Source of the DNA: Lineus longissimus
Taxonomy: Eukaryota > Nemertea > Pilidiophora > Heteronemertea > Lineidae
NCBI RefSeq assembly: GCF_910592395.1
Contig: NC_088312.1
Location: 4,836,001 to 4,900,000, forward strand
Reading direction: 5' to 3'
Length of the DNA: 64,000 nt
The translations under genes and the position numbers were made by a program. Of the stretch, positions 28,097 to 37,926 are shown in pieces; the stretch's first letter is position 1, and each line of letters begins with the position of its first letter. The notes beneath the pieces are model-generated. The model did not search any database. It worked only from the letters and a program-made list of their open reading frames with translations, and was not told the DNA's origin.

Positions 28097-31000
28097 CTAA
28101 TCTTCATAACCTTCAACTGGATACAAAACGACAATCCTCGTGATTGGGCGTTCATACTTTCCGCGCGCGGTTTTTACACGAACATTTCGAACCTTTCCAT
28201 CGTCTCCTGGGAACACTTCTATTATCAGCCCCTTGTTCCATTGACCCCGAATAGGATTAGGATCTTTCACCAGGACGTAGTCCCCCACTGAGACATTGCG
28301 CTCCGAGCTGTGCCACTTTTTGCGAGGCACAAGTTCAGGAAAAACATCGCGGTACCAACGCACCCACCAGTTTTGTACTACCTTTTGACAGAACTCATAT
28401 CTATGGCGTGGATTTTTGGTCTCCAAGAACGGTCCCTGTGGAATTGTGGAGCTGGCACGACCAAGTAACAGATCATTTGGTGACAGATACGGACCATCAT
28501 CTGGATCATTAGTACATCGTCCTATGGGTCTCGAGTTGATTAGATTCGTTATTTCGAAGAACACCGTTTGTAGTTCAAGTGCTGTAAGAGTCTGTTCTCC
28601 GATAGCCCTCTTGATCGCCAACTTTGTCGTCTTTATCATACTTTCTGCGCAGCCATTCTGATGTGCTGCAGTGGGCGTGAAGAACTTCCACTCCATTTGT
28701 CTTTCATGGCAGAAGTTTTTCAATTCGGCTTGCTCCCAGTTTTCAACTGCACGACGTAACTCTGCATCTGCTCCTACAAGCTGGCTTCCCCGATCGCTCC
28801 ATAGGGTTGTTGGGTATCCCCTTACTGCAAAGAATCTTCTCAGCACCATTAAAAACCCTTCAGTCGAGTAGTCAGTGGCGACATCAATGTAAACCGCTCT
28901 TACCATAAGGCAGGTAAATAGCACACCGTATGCTTTATCAGTCTTATTGCGGCTTATCCGTACGTTTATTGGCCCAAACAGGTCAACTGATGTGTAGTGG
29001 AATGGTGGAGTGTGCGGCTGTAGGCGACACAATGGCAGATCAGCCATGACTTGTAGTTCCGTCTTTCCTGCCCATTCACGACAAAATACACATCTTCTTT
29101 TCACTGCTTTGGCAAGGCGTGCCACACCCAATATCCAGTGCTTCCTTCTCACCTTGGCTGCACAAGCTGCTATCCCAGGGTGTCCACAGTTACCATGCAC
29201 ATGTCGGACTATGAGTGTCGACAGCCACGCAGTGGCCGGTAATATGGGTGGACTGTGTACGTCGTACGAAACCAAATGCCGAGTACGTCCTTTTACTACA
29301 ATAGTTCCATTTTCATCCTTTGTCGGTGAAAGATTGTTTAACTTCTGTTTTTCCATGAGTGGTACCAGTGCACGTTGGGCATCTTGTATAAGAGTTCTCT
29401 CAGCCTTTTGTTTTTCCTCCAGAGTGATGTCCCCTGTCATTTTGGGTTGTTTTCCAAGTACTGCTTTCAGGTTGTATATAAACCTGTCTCTCATGGCCGT
29501 TATCGTAATGGCTTTTCTTAGCGTTGAGAACCTCTTGATGTAACTTTCGCTGTCTTGGATTTCTGCAAGGGTGACTGACACAATCTGCACCTTTCTCCTT
29601 TCCGACTCTATGGCTGTTTTCTCCGTACTCCCGACGATTTCCCCTCTATCCTTTGGCCATTCTCCCTCGGGGCGCCGCAAGAAGCTGGCTCCATTTTTCC
29701 AACGTCCATCAAGTTGGTCTAGTTGAAGGCCCCTACTGACATCATCTGCAACGTTGTCTTCAGATGGGATGTGCCGCCAATCAGCTTTGTCGCTCTTCAT
29801 CTGAATTTCCCCTACTCTCACGGAAACAAATGGCTTATACACCCGGGACTCGGACTGAATCCACGCTAATGCAATCTTCGAGTCTGTAAATAGAACAGTT
29901 TTCTCAAAATCAAGACGTGTATTCGATCTGATGGTGTGGTTTAGCCGTGCCCCTAAAACACAGCTATTGATTTCCAGCTTTGGGATACCAAGAGATTTCA
30001 AAGGCGCAACTTTGGATTTTGCCATGACAAAACGCACATCAAACTTTCCCGTGTCCAAAAGCCATCTTATGTGGGCCACAGCACCAAAAGCTTGCTCCGA
30101 AGCATCGCAACAGACGATCAAAATTGGTTTCCCTTGTGCACCTGTCGGGGTCAGACATCGGTCGAATTGGACTTCTTTTAGTTTTCTCAACTGTATGAAC
30201 CACTGACGCCAGAGCTCCTTCTCCTGACTGGAAATATCATCGTCCCATCCATAATTTTCACGCCACAGTTTTTGTAGCCCAATCTTGGCAGTGATCAAAA
30301 AAGGTGAGACATATCCAATGACATCGAATACCCCCGCTATAACACTAAGTATCATTCGTTTGGTCATGATTGGCGGTAGCGCTTCTCCTATTTTGCCTAA
30401 TTTTACGTTTAAGTTGACATTATTGCAAGCGATGTGAAGCGTGTCAGATACGCGATCCCAACAGATGCCTAAAACTTTGTCATCAGCTGAAAGAAGAGTG
30501 AACTTTTCTCCTGTCGTCGGCTCTGTTTCTTGGCGGCTGGCATTTGATGTCCACTTTTTGATCCGAAAATGGCCTCTTTCCAATATTTGGTCGGCTTCAT
30601 CTTTTCGCTGCTCTGCCTCAGCATCATCATCCAAGCTATCAGCTATGTCATCCATGTATCTCGAGTTGAGTATCATTTCAGCAGCTTCAGGGTACTGGGC
30701 AGCTGCTTCCTCAGCGGTGAGGTTGAGGGCCGTGTTTGCAACTGCCGGTGAACATTTATCTCCAAAGGTGAGCACAAGTTTTTTGTAAATATCCGGAGGG
30801 CGGTTTTCCAAGTCGCGCCACAAGAACCTATGAGTATTGGCATCGACAGTTGGTGATATAAGAATCGAATGGTACATCTTGGAGATGTCCCCATATATCG
30901 CAATGGGTTTTTCGCGGAATCTCATGATCACTCCCAGGAGGCTGTTCAGCAGGTTGGGTCCTTTACACTGGTACTCATTCAGACAGTGACCACGAAAATT

Positions 31001-33346
31001 TGCTGCGCTGTTGAAGACAACCCGACAAGGTGTAGATTCCTTTTCTGGCCTGAGGACAGCGTGATGACTCAGATAAAATACCGGACCATTGTAGGTTTCG
31101 ATCTCCTCTGTGGTAAGTTTCCTAGCACACCCTCGTGCAACAAGGTCATCGATCTGTCCCTGATACATCCGCGCATACTCATCGTTCTGTCTTAACTTCT
31201 TTTCGGTGGACTGTAATCTTGCCAGTGCTTGAGTGTAGTTATCAGGAAGCTCTCGTGGGTCCCTTTTCCATGGAATAGGAATCATCCATCGCTCTCCAAC
31301 CTTGATTGCTGATTTTCGGATCATCTCATCTTCTGCTTTCTCGATGGGAGTCATCTTTTTCTCACCTGGGCTTTCCAAGCAGCATGGATTCAGAGCAATC
31401 CCCATTTCCTCAGCAGACCAGAATTCCTTAAGACTGACATCAGGAGCACGATGAACCTCTTGCAGGAGATGAATGCCAGCTTTCTGCCCAATTCCCTCAC
31501 CGATTCCAAATAACACTGGGCCTAATGGACATTTCCTAAGTGCTACATCCCCTTTTACCGTTGTCTCACCACTATGAAATTTAACGAAGTCCAGACCAAT
31601 CAATAAATCTGGGTGACCAGAACCACGATGAAGTTCACCATTTTCCACCCCAAACAGCTGTGCTAAAACATCTGTGTTCACCTTAGCGATCTCACCACAA
31701 ATTTCGGGAATACCTATAGCCTCTATTCTGAAACTTGGACCCCCTTTGACTGATTGCACGATCAGACTATAAAGTTTTGTACAAAACTCCTCCTCGGACG
31801 CTCCAATTTTCCCAATGGTCACCGTGAGGTTTTGTCCTGGAAGTCCCAAGTTCTTTGCCGTGCTTTCCTTTATCAGTGAAAGGGAGGCACCACTATCAAG
31901 AAAGACACACGCCTTAGCCATTGTCCGACCAGTGGATGGGTTTGATATGTTGCCTTGGATGACAGGAAGGAGGCTTCGATCTTCTGCTGTGATTGGGTTG
32001 GTCACTGCACCTTCAAATCCAGCCACACTAGGGACAGGGCTGTCTCTAACTTCAAAGGGAGCTCCATGAAGCAAAACATGGTGACTGTACTTGCAGGGTT
32101 GATTGTCAGTCAACTTTGTGCATTTTCTTCTTTGTTTACATTGGCCATAATGCCTGTTTAGGCAAAAATAACAACCTTTGTTTTTCTTTACCTCAGATAA
32201 ACGCTGCCCTAGACTCATCCCAAGAAATTTTCCACATTCCTGGGGCCTATGTTGCTCGGAACAAACCCAACATGAGGTTTTAGGAGGTTCTCTAGTATTA
32301 ACTGCGGACGCGGTTCCAGGTGAAGATGGAGCGGCCTTTGATTTACCAAATGACACTGTAGCATAAGAATTTGAGGATGCGGCCTCATTGCGTAATTTTG
32401 CGGTTTCAGCGCACACCTTTCCGGATTTATGACTACCGTTGCCATAATTACTCGATGCCCCACTACGAATTTCCGCACCAGCAATACGCTTTACATTCAT
32501 TTCAACATTCAAAAACCTCAAAAAACTATCAACACAAGGGTCCACAACCTTTTCTAATTGAAATCTAGCCCATTTGAGTCTGTCATTGTAACTAAGTTTT
32601 GATTCCATCGTTGCCAGGGTTGTAGAGTTGTCTAAATCGTTTGCGCGATGCAGTTCCCCGAGTATGTTCTTTGCGCTCTTGATATGGTGGTAAAAGTTTG
32701 CAAACTTGGTCATATCCTCCTCTGGTACCGGTTTCTGCTTAGCAAGGCTGTTCAAAACTGCATCAGAAATTACACGTGGATCACCGTATTGCTGGTCCAG
32801 GATGGCCCACGCTTCGGACACAGAGTTCACTGCGACTAACCATTTGCGGCCATCGTCTCCTACTGCTTTGCGAAGACAGTAAAGAGTTTCTTCCTCAGAG
32901 TATTTGGCATACACAAACTTGAAGTCCTTTCTGAATTGAAAGTAGTCAAGCACTTTCCCCGTAAAGGTAGGCTTTTCCACCCTATCGACTTTTAAATCCA
33001 TTTTCGGAGCAGCTACCGTTGGCCTAACAGCAGGGTGCGTAACAGTTGTCGTGGTGAATGTAGCAGCGTAATCATTCACATCATCTGCCCACTTGTCACA
33101 ACGATCGGCATGATCCTGAAGCCATTCATCTTCACGTTCAATATCGGAAGGTTCATCAAGAGTACGCAAATACTCTTGATGTCTGTTCACCAGTTCCTCA
33201 TAGGCAGCAGTAGCTGTCTCATGTGCCGTTTTCACTTCAACCAAAGGCCGTTTCCTGCCAATCAAACCATACAACGTTTTGTCAGCTCTCGTGACGGATC
33301 CCTTGGCAATACCTCTTTCTTTCTTGGCTTTAGCTGTAGCTGCCAT
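28097..33346 (-). CDS. BEL/Pao gag-pol polyprotein, intact
   Basis: 1749 aa in one frame. Domains in order: Gag-like DUF1759 region (about 105-290, with KPTFTGKVLDYFQFRKDF); Cys/His knuckles from about residue 358 (CWVC..., CYFCLNRHYGQC); aspartic protease with LDSGAS at about 484; reverse transcriptase with YGDISKMYH and catalytic YMDD at about 896-899; RNase H with CDASEQAFGA, FTDSK and the ADDVSRG end; integrase zinc domain (HVHGNCGHPG at about 1380, then CVFC); DDE core with VDLFGP (about 1455), WSDRGSQ (about 1515) and CAESM (about 1567); C-terminal DUF5641 domain (about 1655-1740, VGDYVLVKDPNPIRGQW). All catalytic motifs I looked for are present. This is a genomic copy of a retroelement with no env gene. 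Confidence 0.97.
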   Translation of the reverse strand: MAATAKAKKERGIAKGSVTRADKTLYGLIGRKRPLVEVKTAHETATAAYEELVNRHQEYLRTLDEPSDIEREDEWLQDHADRCDKWADDVNDYAATFTTTTVTHPAVRPTVAAPKMDLKVDRVEKPTFTGKVLDYFQFRKDFKFVYAKYSEEETLYCLRKAVGDDGRKWLVAVNSVSEAWAILDQQYGDPRVISDAVLNSLAKQKPVPEEDMTKFANFYHHIKSAKNILGELHRANDLDNSTTLATMESKLSYNDRLKWARFQLEKVVDPCVDSFLRFLNVEMNVKRIAGAEIRSGASSNYGNGSHKSGKVCAETAKLRNEAASSNSYATVSFGKSKAAPSSPGTASAVNTREPPKTSCWVCSEQHRPQECGKFLGMSLGQRLSEVKKNKGCYFCLNRHYGQCKQRRKCTKLTDNQPCKYSHHVLLHGAPFEVRDSPVPSVAGFEGAVTNPITAEDRSLLPVIQGNISNPSTGRTMAKACVFLDSGASLSLIKESTAKNLGLPGQNLTVTIGKIGASEEEFCTKLYSLIVQSVKGGPSFRIEAIGIPEICGEIAKVNTDVLAQLFGVENGELHRGSGHPDLLIGLDFVKFHSGETTVKGDVALRKCPLGPVLFGIGEGIGQKAGIHLLQEVHRAPDVSLKEFWSAEEMGIALNPCCLESPGEKKMTPIEKAEDEMIRKSAIKVGERWMIPIPWKRDPRELPDNYTQALARLQSTEKKLRQNDEYARMYQGQIDDLVARGCARKLTTEEIETYNGPVFYLSHHAVLRPEKESTPCRVVFNSAANFRGHCLNEYQCKGPNLLNSLLGVIMRFREKPIAIYGDISKMYHSILISPTVDANTHRFLWRDLENRPPDIYKKLVLTFGDKCSPAVANTALNLTAEEAAAQYPEAAEMILNSRYMDDIADSLDDDAEAEQRKDEADQILERGHFRIKKWTSNASRQETEPTTGEKFTLLSADDKVLGICWDRVSDTLHIACNNVNLNVKLGKIGEALPPIMTKRMILSVIAGVFDVIGYVSPFLITAKIGLQKLWRENYGWDDDISSQEKELWRQWFIQLRKLKEVQFDRCLTPTGAQGKPILIVCCDASEQAFGAVAHIRWLLDTGKFDVRFVMAKSKVAPLKSLGIPKLEINSCVLGARLNHTIRSNTRLDFEKTVLFTDSKIALAWIQSESRVYKPFVSVRVGEIQMKSDKADWRHIPSEDNVADDVSRGLQLDQLDGRWKNGASFLRRPEGEWPKDRGEIVGSTEKTAIESERRKVQIVSVTLAEIQDSESYIKRFSTLRKAITITAMRDRFIYNLKAVLGKQPKMTGDITLEEKQKAERTLIQDAQRALVPLMEKQKLNNLSPTKDENGTIVVKGRTRHLVSYDVHSPPILPATAWLSTLIVRHVHGNCGHPGIAACAAKVRRKHWILGVARLAKAVKRRCVFCREWAGKTELQVMADLPLCRLQPHTPPFHYTSVDLFGPINVRISRNKTDKAYGVLFTCLMVRAVYIDVATDYSTEGFLMVLRRFFAVRGYPTTLWSDRGSQLVGADAELRRAVENWEQAELKNFCHERQMEWKFFTPTAAHQNGCAESMIKTTKLAIKRAIGEQTLTALELQTVFFEITNLINSRPIGRCTNDPDDGPYLSPNDLLLGRASSTIPQGPFLETKNPRHRYEFCQKVVQNWWVRWYRDVFPELVPRKKWHSSERNVSVGDYVLVKDPNPIRGQWNKGLIIEVFPGDDGKVRNVRVKTARGKYERPITRIVVLYPVEGYED

Positions 33347-33381
33347 CCTTTTCGTTATCTGGTGGTACTGGTTTCAAATTG

Positions 33382-33949
33382 TGGAGAGAGAAGGCGGGGG
33401 GGTCGGAGTTGTATTCAATCAATGGACGAAACGCAGACTTTTACTATGACTCGATTTTCTTGACTTCTAACCGTACAAAGGTCCAAAAGGTCATTTGAAA
33501 CCTACAATGATACAATGTGAACAGAATGTGACATTAACATTGACCATAACTAGAAATTCCCAGCAAACTGATGTCTCAGGTGCGATTTTACAGTACTCTT
33601 TCTATTACTTTAGTTATAAGCTGAATAAAAGAGGGCAGCACTGCATTGAAGAACAGTGCGCGACCACATGGAAATGAACCTTCGCCAATTCCACCGGCGA
33701 TTACTATTATTACCAGGAGTCTTTCTTACATATTGAGGGGCGTACACTTTCTATACATATTGATCTTATAATACAGATAGATTTCTTACCAGTCTGCCCA
33801 TATAGTATATGAAAATCGACCCTTTTTCCCCGACCACTCCGTTCTTCCTGACTCCGGTTGTTTTCGAGTTTGGCGAGTGCGCATGCGCTTACAAATAATC
33901 TGTGCGGGAAATTCAAACTTCCGCGCCATAATCCACATCTAATAATCCA
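33382..33949 (-). repeat. 5' LTR of the BEL/Pao element
   Basis: 568 bp, apparently identical to 27192-27759. It carries the promoter for the element, but I could not assign a specific core motif. The target duplication GATAT follows at 33950-33954. Confidence 0.97.
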
Positions 33950-33954
33950 GATAT

Positions 33955-35673
33955 ATTGACATAAAATATGCAGTTCTGATGCAATTTCTATGGGTGAAAA
34001 TATACAATACATCTAATTTTGGACTTGATGAAACTTTTTGATTTGAAAAACAAAACAAAGGAAAATTATTGCATTGAATCTCAAACCAATGTGCAAGTCT
34101 ACTTTACCTGAGGCTAGCAGCTAGCTGCAAACCACCCAAGTCAATTCATAATATTTATCACAGATATATTCAACTTGGTCACCACAGATGGACTTGCATG
34201 ACCCTGTGATTTCAACCAGGACATATTTTGGACGGAATTCACACATATAACTACATGTTAGTCAATAAAACAGTAATCTCTAAAAAGTTCCTAATATATT
34301 ACAAAATTGTTTGAGTCAAAATGCAAATACCTTTTTCTCTATGATTTTTGGTCTTTAATATTTTTGCATTTCAGCCTTCGGCATACTTTCATATTCATTA
34401 TCGTACACATTATACAATGGTATTGGTAACACTCAACAGTTGAAATAAAAGTTTAGCATGGTACATGAAGGCTATACAAGCGACCTTATACATCGAGGGA
34501 TTATCAAGCTAATCCAGAGGTTTATTATAAGCATTTTCAATGGCAACTTCAGGAAATATATGCCATGACGACTTTAAATTAAAACATACATAGTTAATTC
34601 CAAGACAAGTATGTTGTTACAATGACAACATGCACTATATCCGCCACAACATCAATATTATACCATTCATGAAATGACTGTGTATGTTGCAATAACTTAA
34701 ACAAGCATTTATTAATGGCCATCATATGTACAAATGAAACATTCTGGCAAAGCCAATTGCAGAACATTTAGATTGTATACATTTTCCCCACCGTCCTAAA
34801 CAATGCACAATTATTTTAAATCCGGAAATCTGTAATATACTTGTATCTCCTTGCCCTTCGTCCAGATTATGTGCCTTATCAGTTTTAAACATGCATCCAT
34901 CTTGTAGGTTAAAGTGTCCTCAAATGTCTCTTATTCCAAGATGATGCATTGAAAAGAGCAAGGCCAACAGTTTGCTTTCATAAGCAAGAACATTGTTGAT
35001 AGACTTGTTTTATCCCAGTCTGCTCAAACATGTCCAACCTGACCCGGGCATGTACTCAACAGAACAACTTTATCCAACTGCACCTCTTCAAAGTTTTTGC
35101 TTTGATGCATCAATCCAGAATTGTCCTAGAAAACTAACCCCAACTCCTGAGACATCCTCTTGACACAACCAATAAATTCCAGATAATCCATTCTAAACTA
35201 TAGAAGCATGATTAAGTAGAATTTGTAGTAGACAACCCTGGACTATAGCTATACTGCAGGAGCAATTTAGGCAAAGAAGGGCATTTCATCCTCAGCGCCA
35301 AAATGTTTGATGCAGACAATAAAGCAGACAATAACATTCTAAGAGTGTTGCCTGTCCTTACTTATACATACAATATGTATGATCTTTTATGACTCATCAG
35401 TATCCTCTATCTATCAGAAATCAGAATTATTTCAACACGAACTCAAACTGACTTTGGTTATGGCTGCAAAAATTACCAAAAAAATAAGAGTAAAACTTGT
35501 CCTTTTTGTAATCTCAATGTTGTTATCAAAGGGGTTGTATACTTGCCAGGCAGAGAGCACTCTGGCGTTAACCAAAAAGTAAAAATCCATTTAGTCCAGC
35601 GTAGAGGTAAGAATATGATAAAAAATATTGTTCTGTACACATATTTATATCTTATTTACAAGTCTTTTGGTGT
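33955..35673. other. Intergenic sequence and PACRG 3' region
   Basis: AT-rich, no supported ORF, no obvious repeat. The right part is probably the PACRG 3' UTR (minus strand). Before the retrotransposon inserted, this sequence was contiguous with that left of 27187. Confidence 0.4.
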
Positions 35674-37593
35674 TTAGTTGAGCATACAGGATTCGTACGT
35701 TGGGACCATGTATTTGATGTTGATGAACGCGTCTTCGCCGCCGTGCCTTTCGAAAGCTTCTAGTGTCTCCTGGATCAAATCACCCATGTTCTCTCGCTTT
35801 TGCTGACTGTAATCGATGCCATCACCAGAGTTAACTGAAAAATAACAATAGACAAAAAGAATAAGCAACTTGGTTTGATAGTGGAGTCAGTTTTTCAAAT
35901 TGAACCTCTCCCACTGTCCAAAATCACCTGTCCTTCAAATTTTTTGCCTCCTAAGAAAATGCTGCCTTCTAGTCTATACCTCCCTTCCTGTTCCTTCAAA
36001 ATTTGTCTGCTCATAAAACTTGCAAAAACATGATAATCTACCCTTTCATGCATCATGTGTTGCAAAGAATATACTTTTACATGTAAAATCACATCCGTCA
36101 GAAGCCTGTGTCTGGACCAGTCACAAGTGAGTTAGGATGTTCTTGTCTGTCTTAGATTAGAAAGCGCCCATCAGAAAACTTACTGTTCTTATTTTTGAAT
36201 GTGTTCAACACTGGCAAGATCTGTCTGTAGTAGGGGACTAACGCCTCGCCAATCATGTCTGCTGACACAACCAAGTGTTGCAAGATTTTCAGAGTTGTGC
36301 AGACAATGATTGGATTTTTCGTATTCAAGGCAACTGAAATTGAAAAGGAGAAAGAACTTACACATGGATACTTATCAAAAAGTAATGTTGGGGTTTTGTC
36401 TAAGAGTCAAATCCAAAGAAGAAGAGGGAGACTGTTGAACACTACTATAAACTATACAAGCAAAACAAACATGAATGGCTTTTCATCACCACGCAACTAC
36501 TTTAATCAGCATTCATCGATTCAATCATGTTCCCACACGCCCAACAAGGAATTAAAAGTTTAATTGCCAGTCCTTATTAGGTTAGTTGCCATGGATACTT
36601 ACATTTGAGAGGTATAATGAGCTGTGGTATTACTGGTAACACCTTAGTGCCTCCATGCTCTAACATGTCATGTACGCCTTGCCGGGAGAAAAATTCATGT
36701 GGATGGTTAACTTCGCAGAGACCATCAAAAAACAGAGGCAGGTAGTGATGGAAATCTAACTTCTCTATTTCAACCTGTAATTTGAGAAAATATCCTGATA
36801 AATCAAGGTACACAATCAACTTTATCAAGGGAATTCATGAATTAATGGTTTTTAAAGCTCATTGACTGTTCAGTGTCAATCAGAACCTATAAATAGGAAT
36901 AAATAAACACATGAATTACATGAACGCCTGCTTTGATATTGATAATCATTATTCAATCTCAATCTCAAGACTCATGTCCTTTCTTTCTTTCCAAAACTGA
37001 GTCAACAAATTGAACAATGATAGTTTGATACTAAAAAATTCCATGGCAAACATACCTTCCATGCAATCTTGTTTCCTTTTGTGTCATGCTCCAGAGCAAT
37101 TGGGAAGTCTCCTCTCTGATAGAATTTCTTGAATGCTGTGTTTCCAGAACTCTTGGCTTTGAAAGCTCCAGCACTTGGTGGCCCACCAACCTTCAATATA
37201 GAAAAATTACTTCAATGAAGAAAATACTTTTATGTTGGCCTGAGGAGGCTGCCTCAATGCCATTGGCAATGTCGACTACGACGTATTGAATGAGTACCAT
37301 ATCGGCAGCAAAGCAAAACAAAAACCAAGGACCAGACCAGACCAGCTTCAGGATTTTGATTCTCCAGGGTGATTTTGGTAGATTTGATCAGGTCATGCAT
37401 GGTGTGGTGTACACCGTGCGACAGTACATACAAACACATGAACAATGAAGTGTGTGTTGTTACTTACATCTGCATTTTTCTGGAAGGCTTTTATCGTGAA
37501 AGCTCCACTTCTTCTGGAAGCAGTCTCTTCCTTTTCTTTAGACCGATGGGGTCTATGACACGGCCTAGGTGCTGATGATATTTTGAGAGACAT
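35674..37593 (-). CDS. PACRG: Parkin co-regulated gene protein (axonemal inner-junction protein)
   Basis: A microtubule inner-junction protein of motile cilia and flagella that links A- and B-tubules. Five exons, 37468-37593, 37056-37190, 36603-36774, 36184-36333 and 35674-35834, give 247 aa with all junctions in frame. The core is nearly the vertebrate sequence: [72 protein letters not shown], and the terminal [12 protein letters not shown]. Human PACRG is 257 aa, so the length is normal; only the first 40 or so residues diverge. It is transcribed divergently from MRPS15, and two X-box-like RFX sites lie upstream of the start. Confidence 0.98.
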
Positions 37594-37675
37594 CGTTAGT
37601 CTAGATGCGAAAATGCGGAGTAAAATTCACCAAATAATGCCAGCAAAATGGGCAAGGTGGATGTTTCGTGTGTTA

Positions 37676-37688
37676 GTTGTCAAGCAAC
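37676..37688. promoter_or_regulatory. X-box-like RFX motif 1
   Basis: GTTGTC-A-AGCAAC fits the RFX consensus RYYNYY-N(1-3)-RRNRAC at every constrained position, 83 bp upstream of the PACRG ATG. Confidence 0.6.
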
Positions 37689-37728
37689 ACAATGAAGTTC
37701 CCGGATGTGTTTTTTAAATACGTCATAA

Positions 37729-37742
37729 ATCACCAAGGCAAC
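37729..37742. promoter_or_regulatory. X-box-like RFX motif 2
   Basis: ATCACC-AA-GGCAAC fits RYYNYY-N(1-3)-RRNRAC at every constrained position, about 135 bp upstream of the PACRG ATG. Confidence 0.6.
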
Positions 37743-37926
37743 AAGGCTTTAAACCTGGGACGGGGTTGGTCTTCCGCTCAGAAATAATCCCAGAGTTCCT
37801 CATTGCAAATGTCGGCCACTGGCTTGTGTGAAAAAATATTTTGGAAAATTTGGCCCATTTTCTAAATCAAAAGTGACTTTTTGATACTCAAATCAGATAT
37901 CTATTGTCACCGGCAGATAAAAAAAC

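Larger units (their letters stand above)
27192..33949 (-). mobile_element. Full-length BEL/Pao LTR retrotransposon
   Basis: A 6758-bp element with its sense on the minus strand. Direct 568-bp LTRs begin TG and end CA, are the same length and look identical base for base, and are flanked by the 5-bp duplication GATAT (27187-27191 and 33950-33954). A polypurine tract abuts the 3' LTR. A single uninterrupted gag-pol ORF fills the interior, with only about 35 nt between the 5' LTR and its ATG. No env-like ORF follows pol. I could not identify a primer-binding site: no TGG-starting tRNA complement is evident directly after the 5' LTR. Identical LTRs and an open ORF point to a very recent, possibly still competent, insertion. 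Confidence 0.97.
37594..37926. promoter_or_regulatory. Bidirectional PACRG-MRPS15 promoter
   Basis: 333 bp separate the two ATGs, so the genes must share a promoter region. It contains two RFX X-box-like motifs on the PACRG side and a CGTCAT half CRE at 37721. No TATA box is evident on either side. Confidence 0.8.

Noticed and set aside
28097-28100. Search for an env-like ORF after pol, which would suggest an errantivirus-like element
   Set aside because: Only about 340 bp separate the gag-pol stop from the 3' LTR, with no ORF of useful size.
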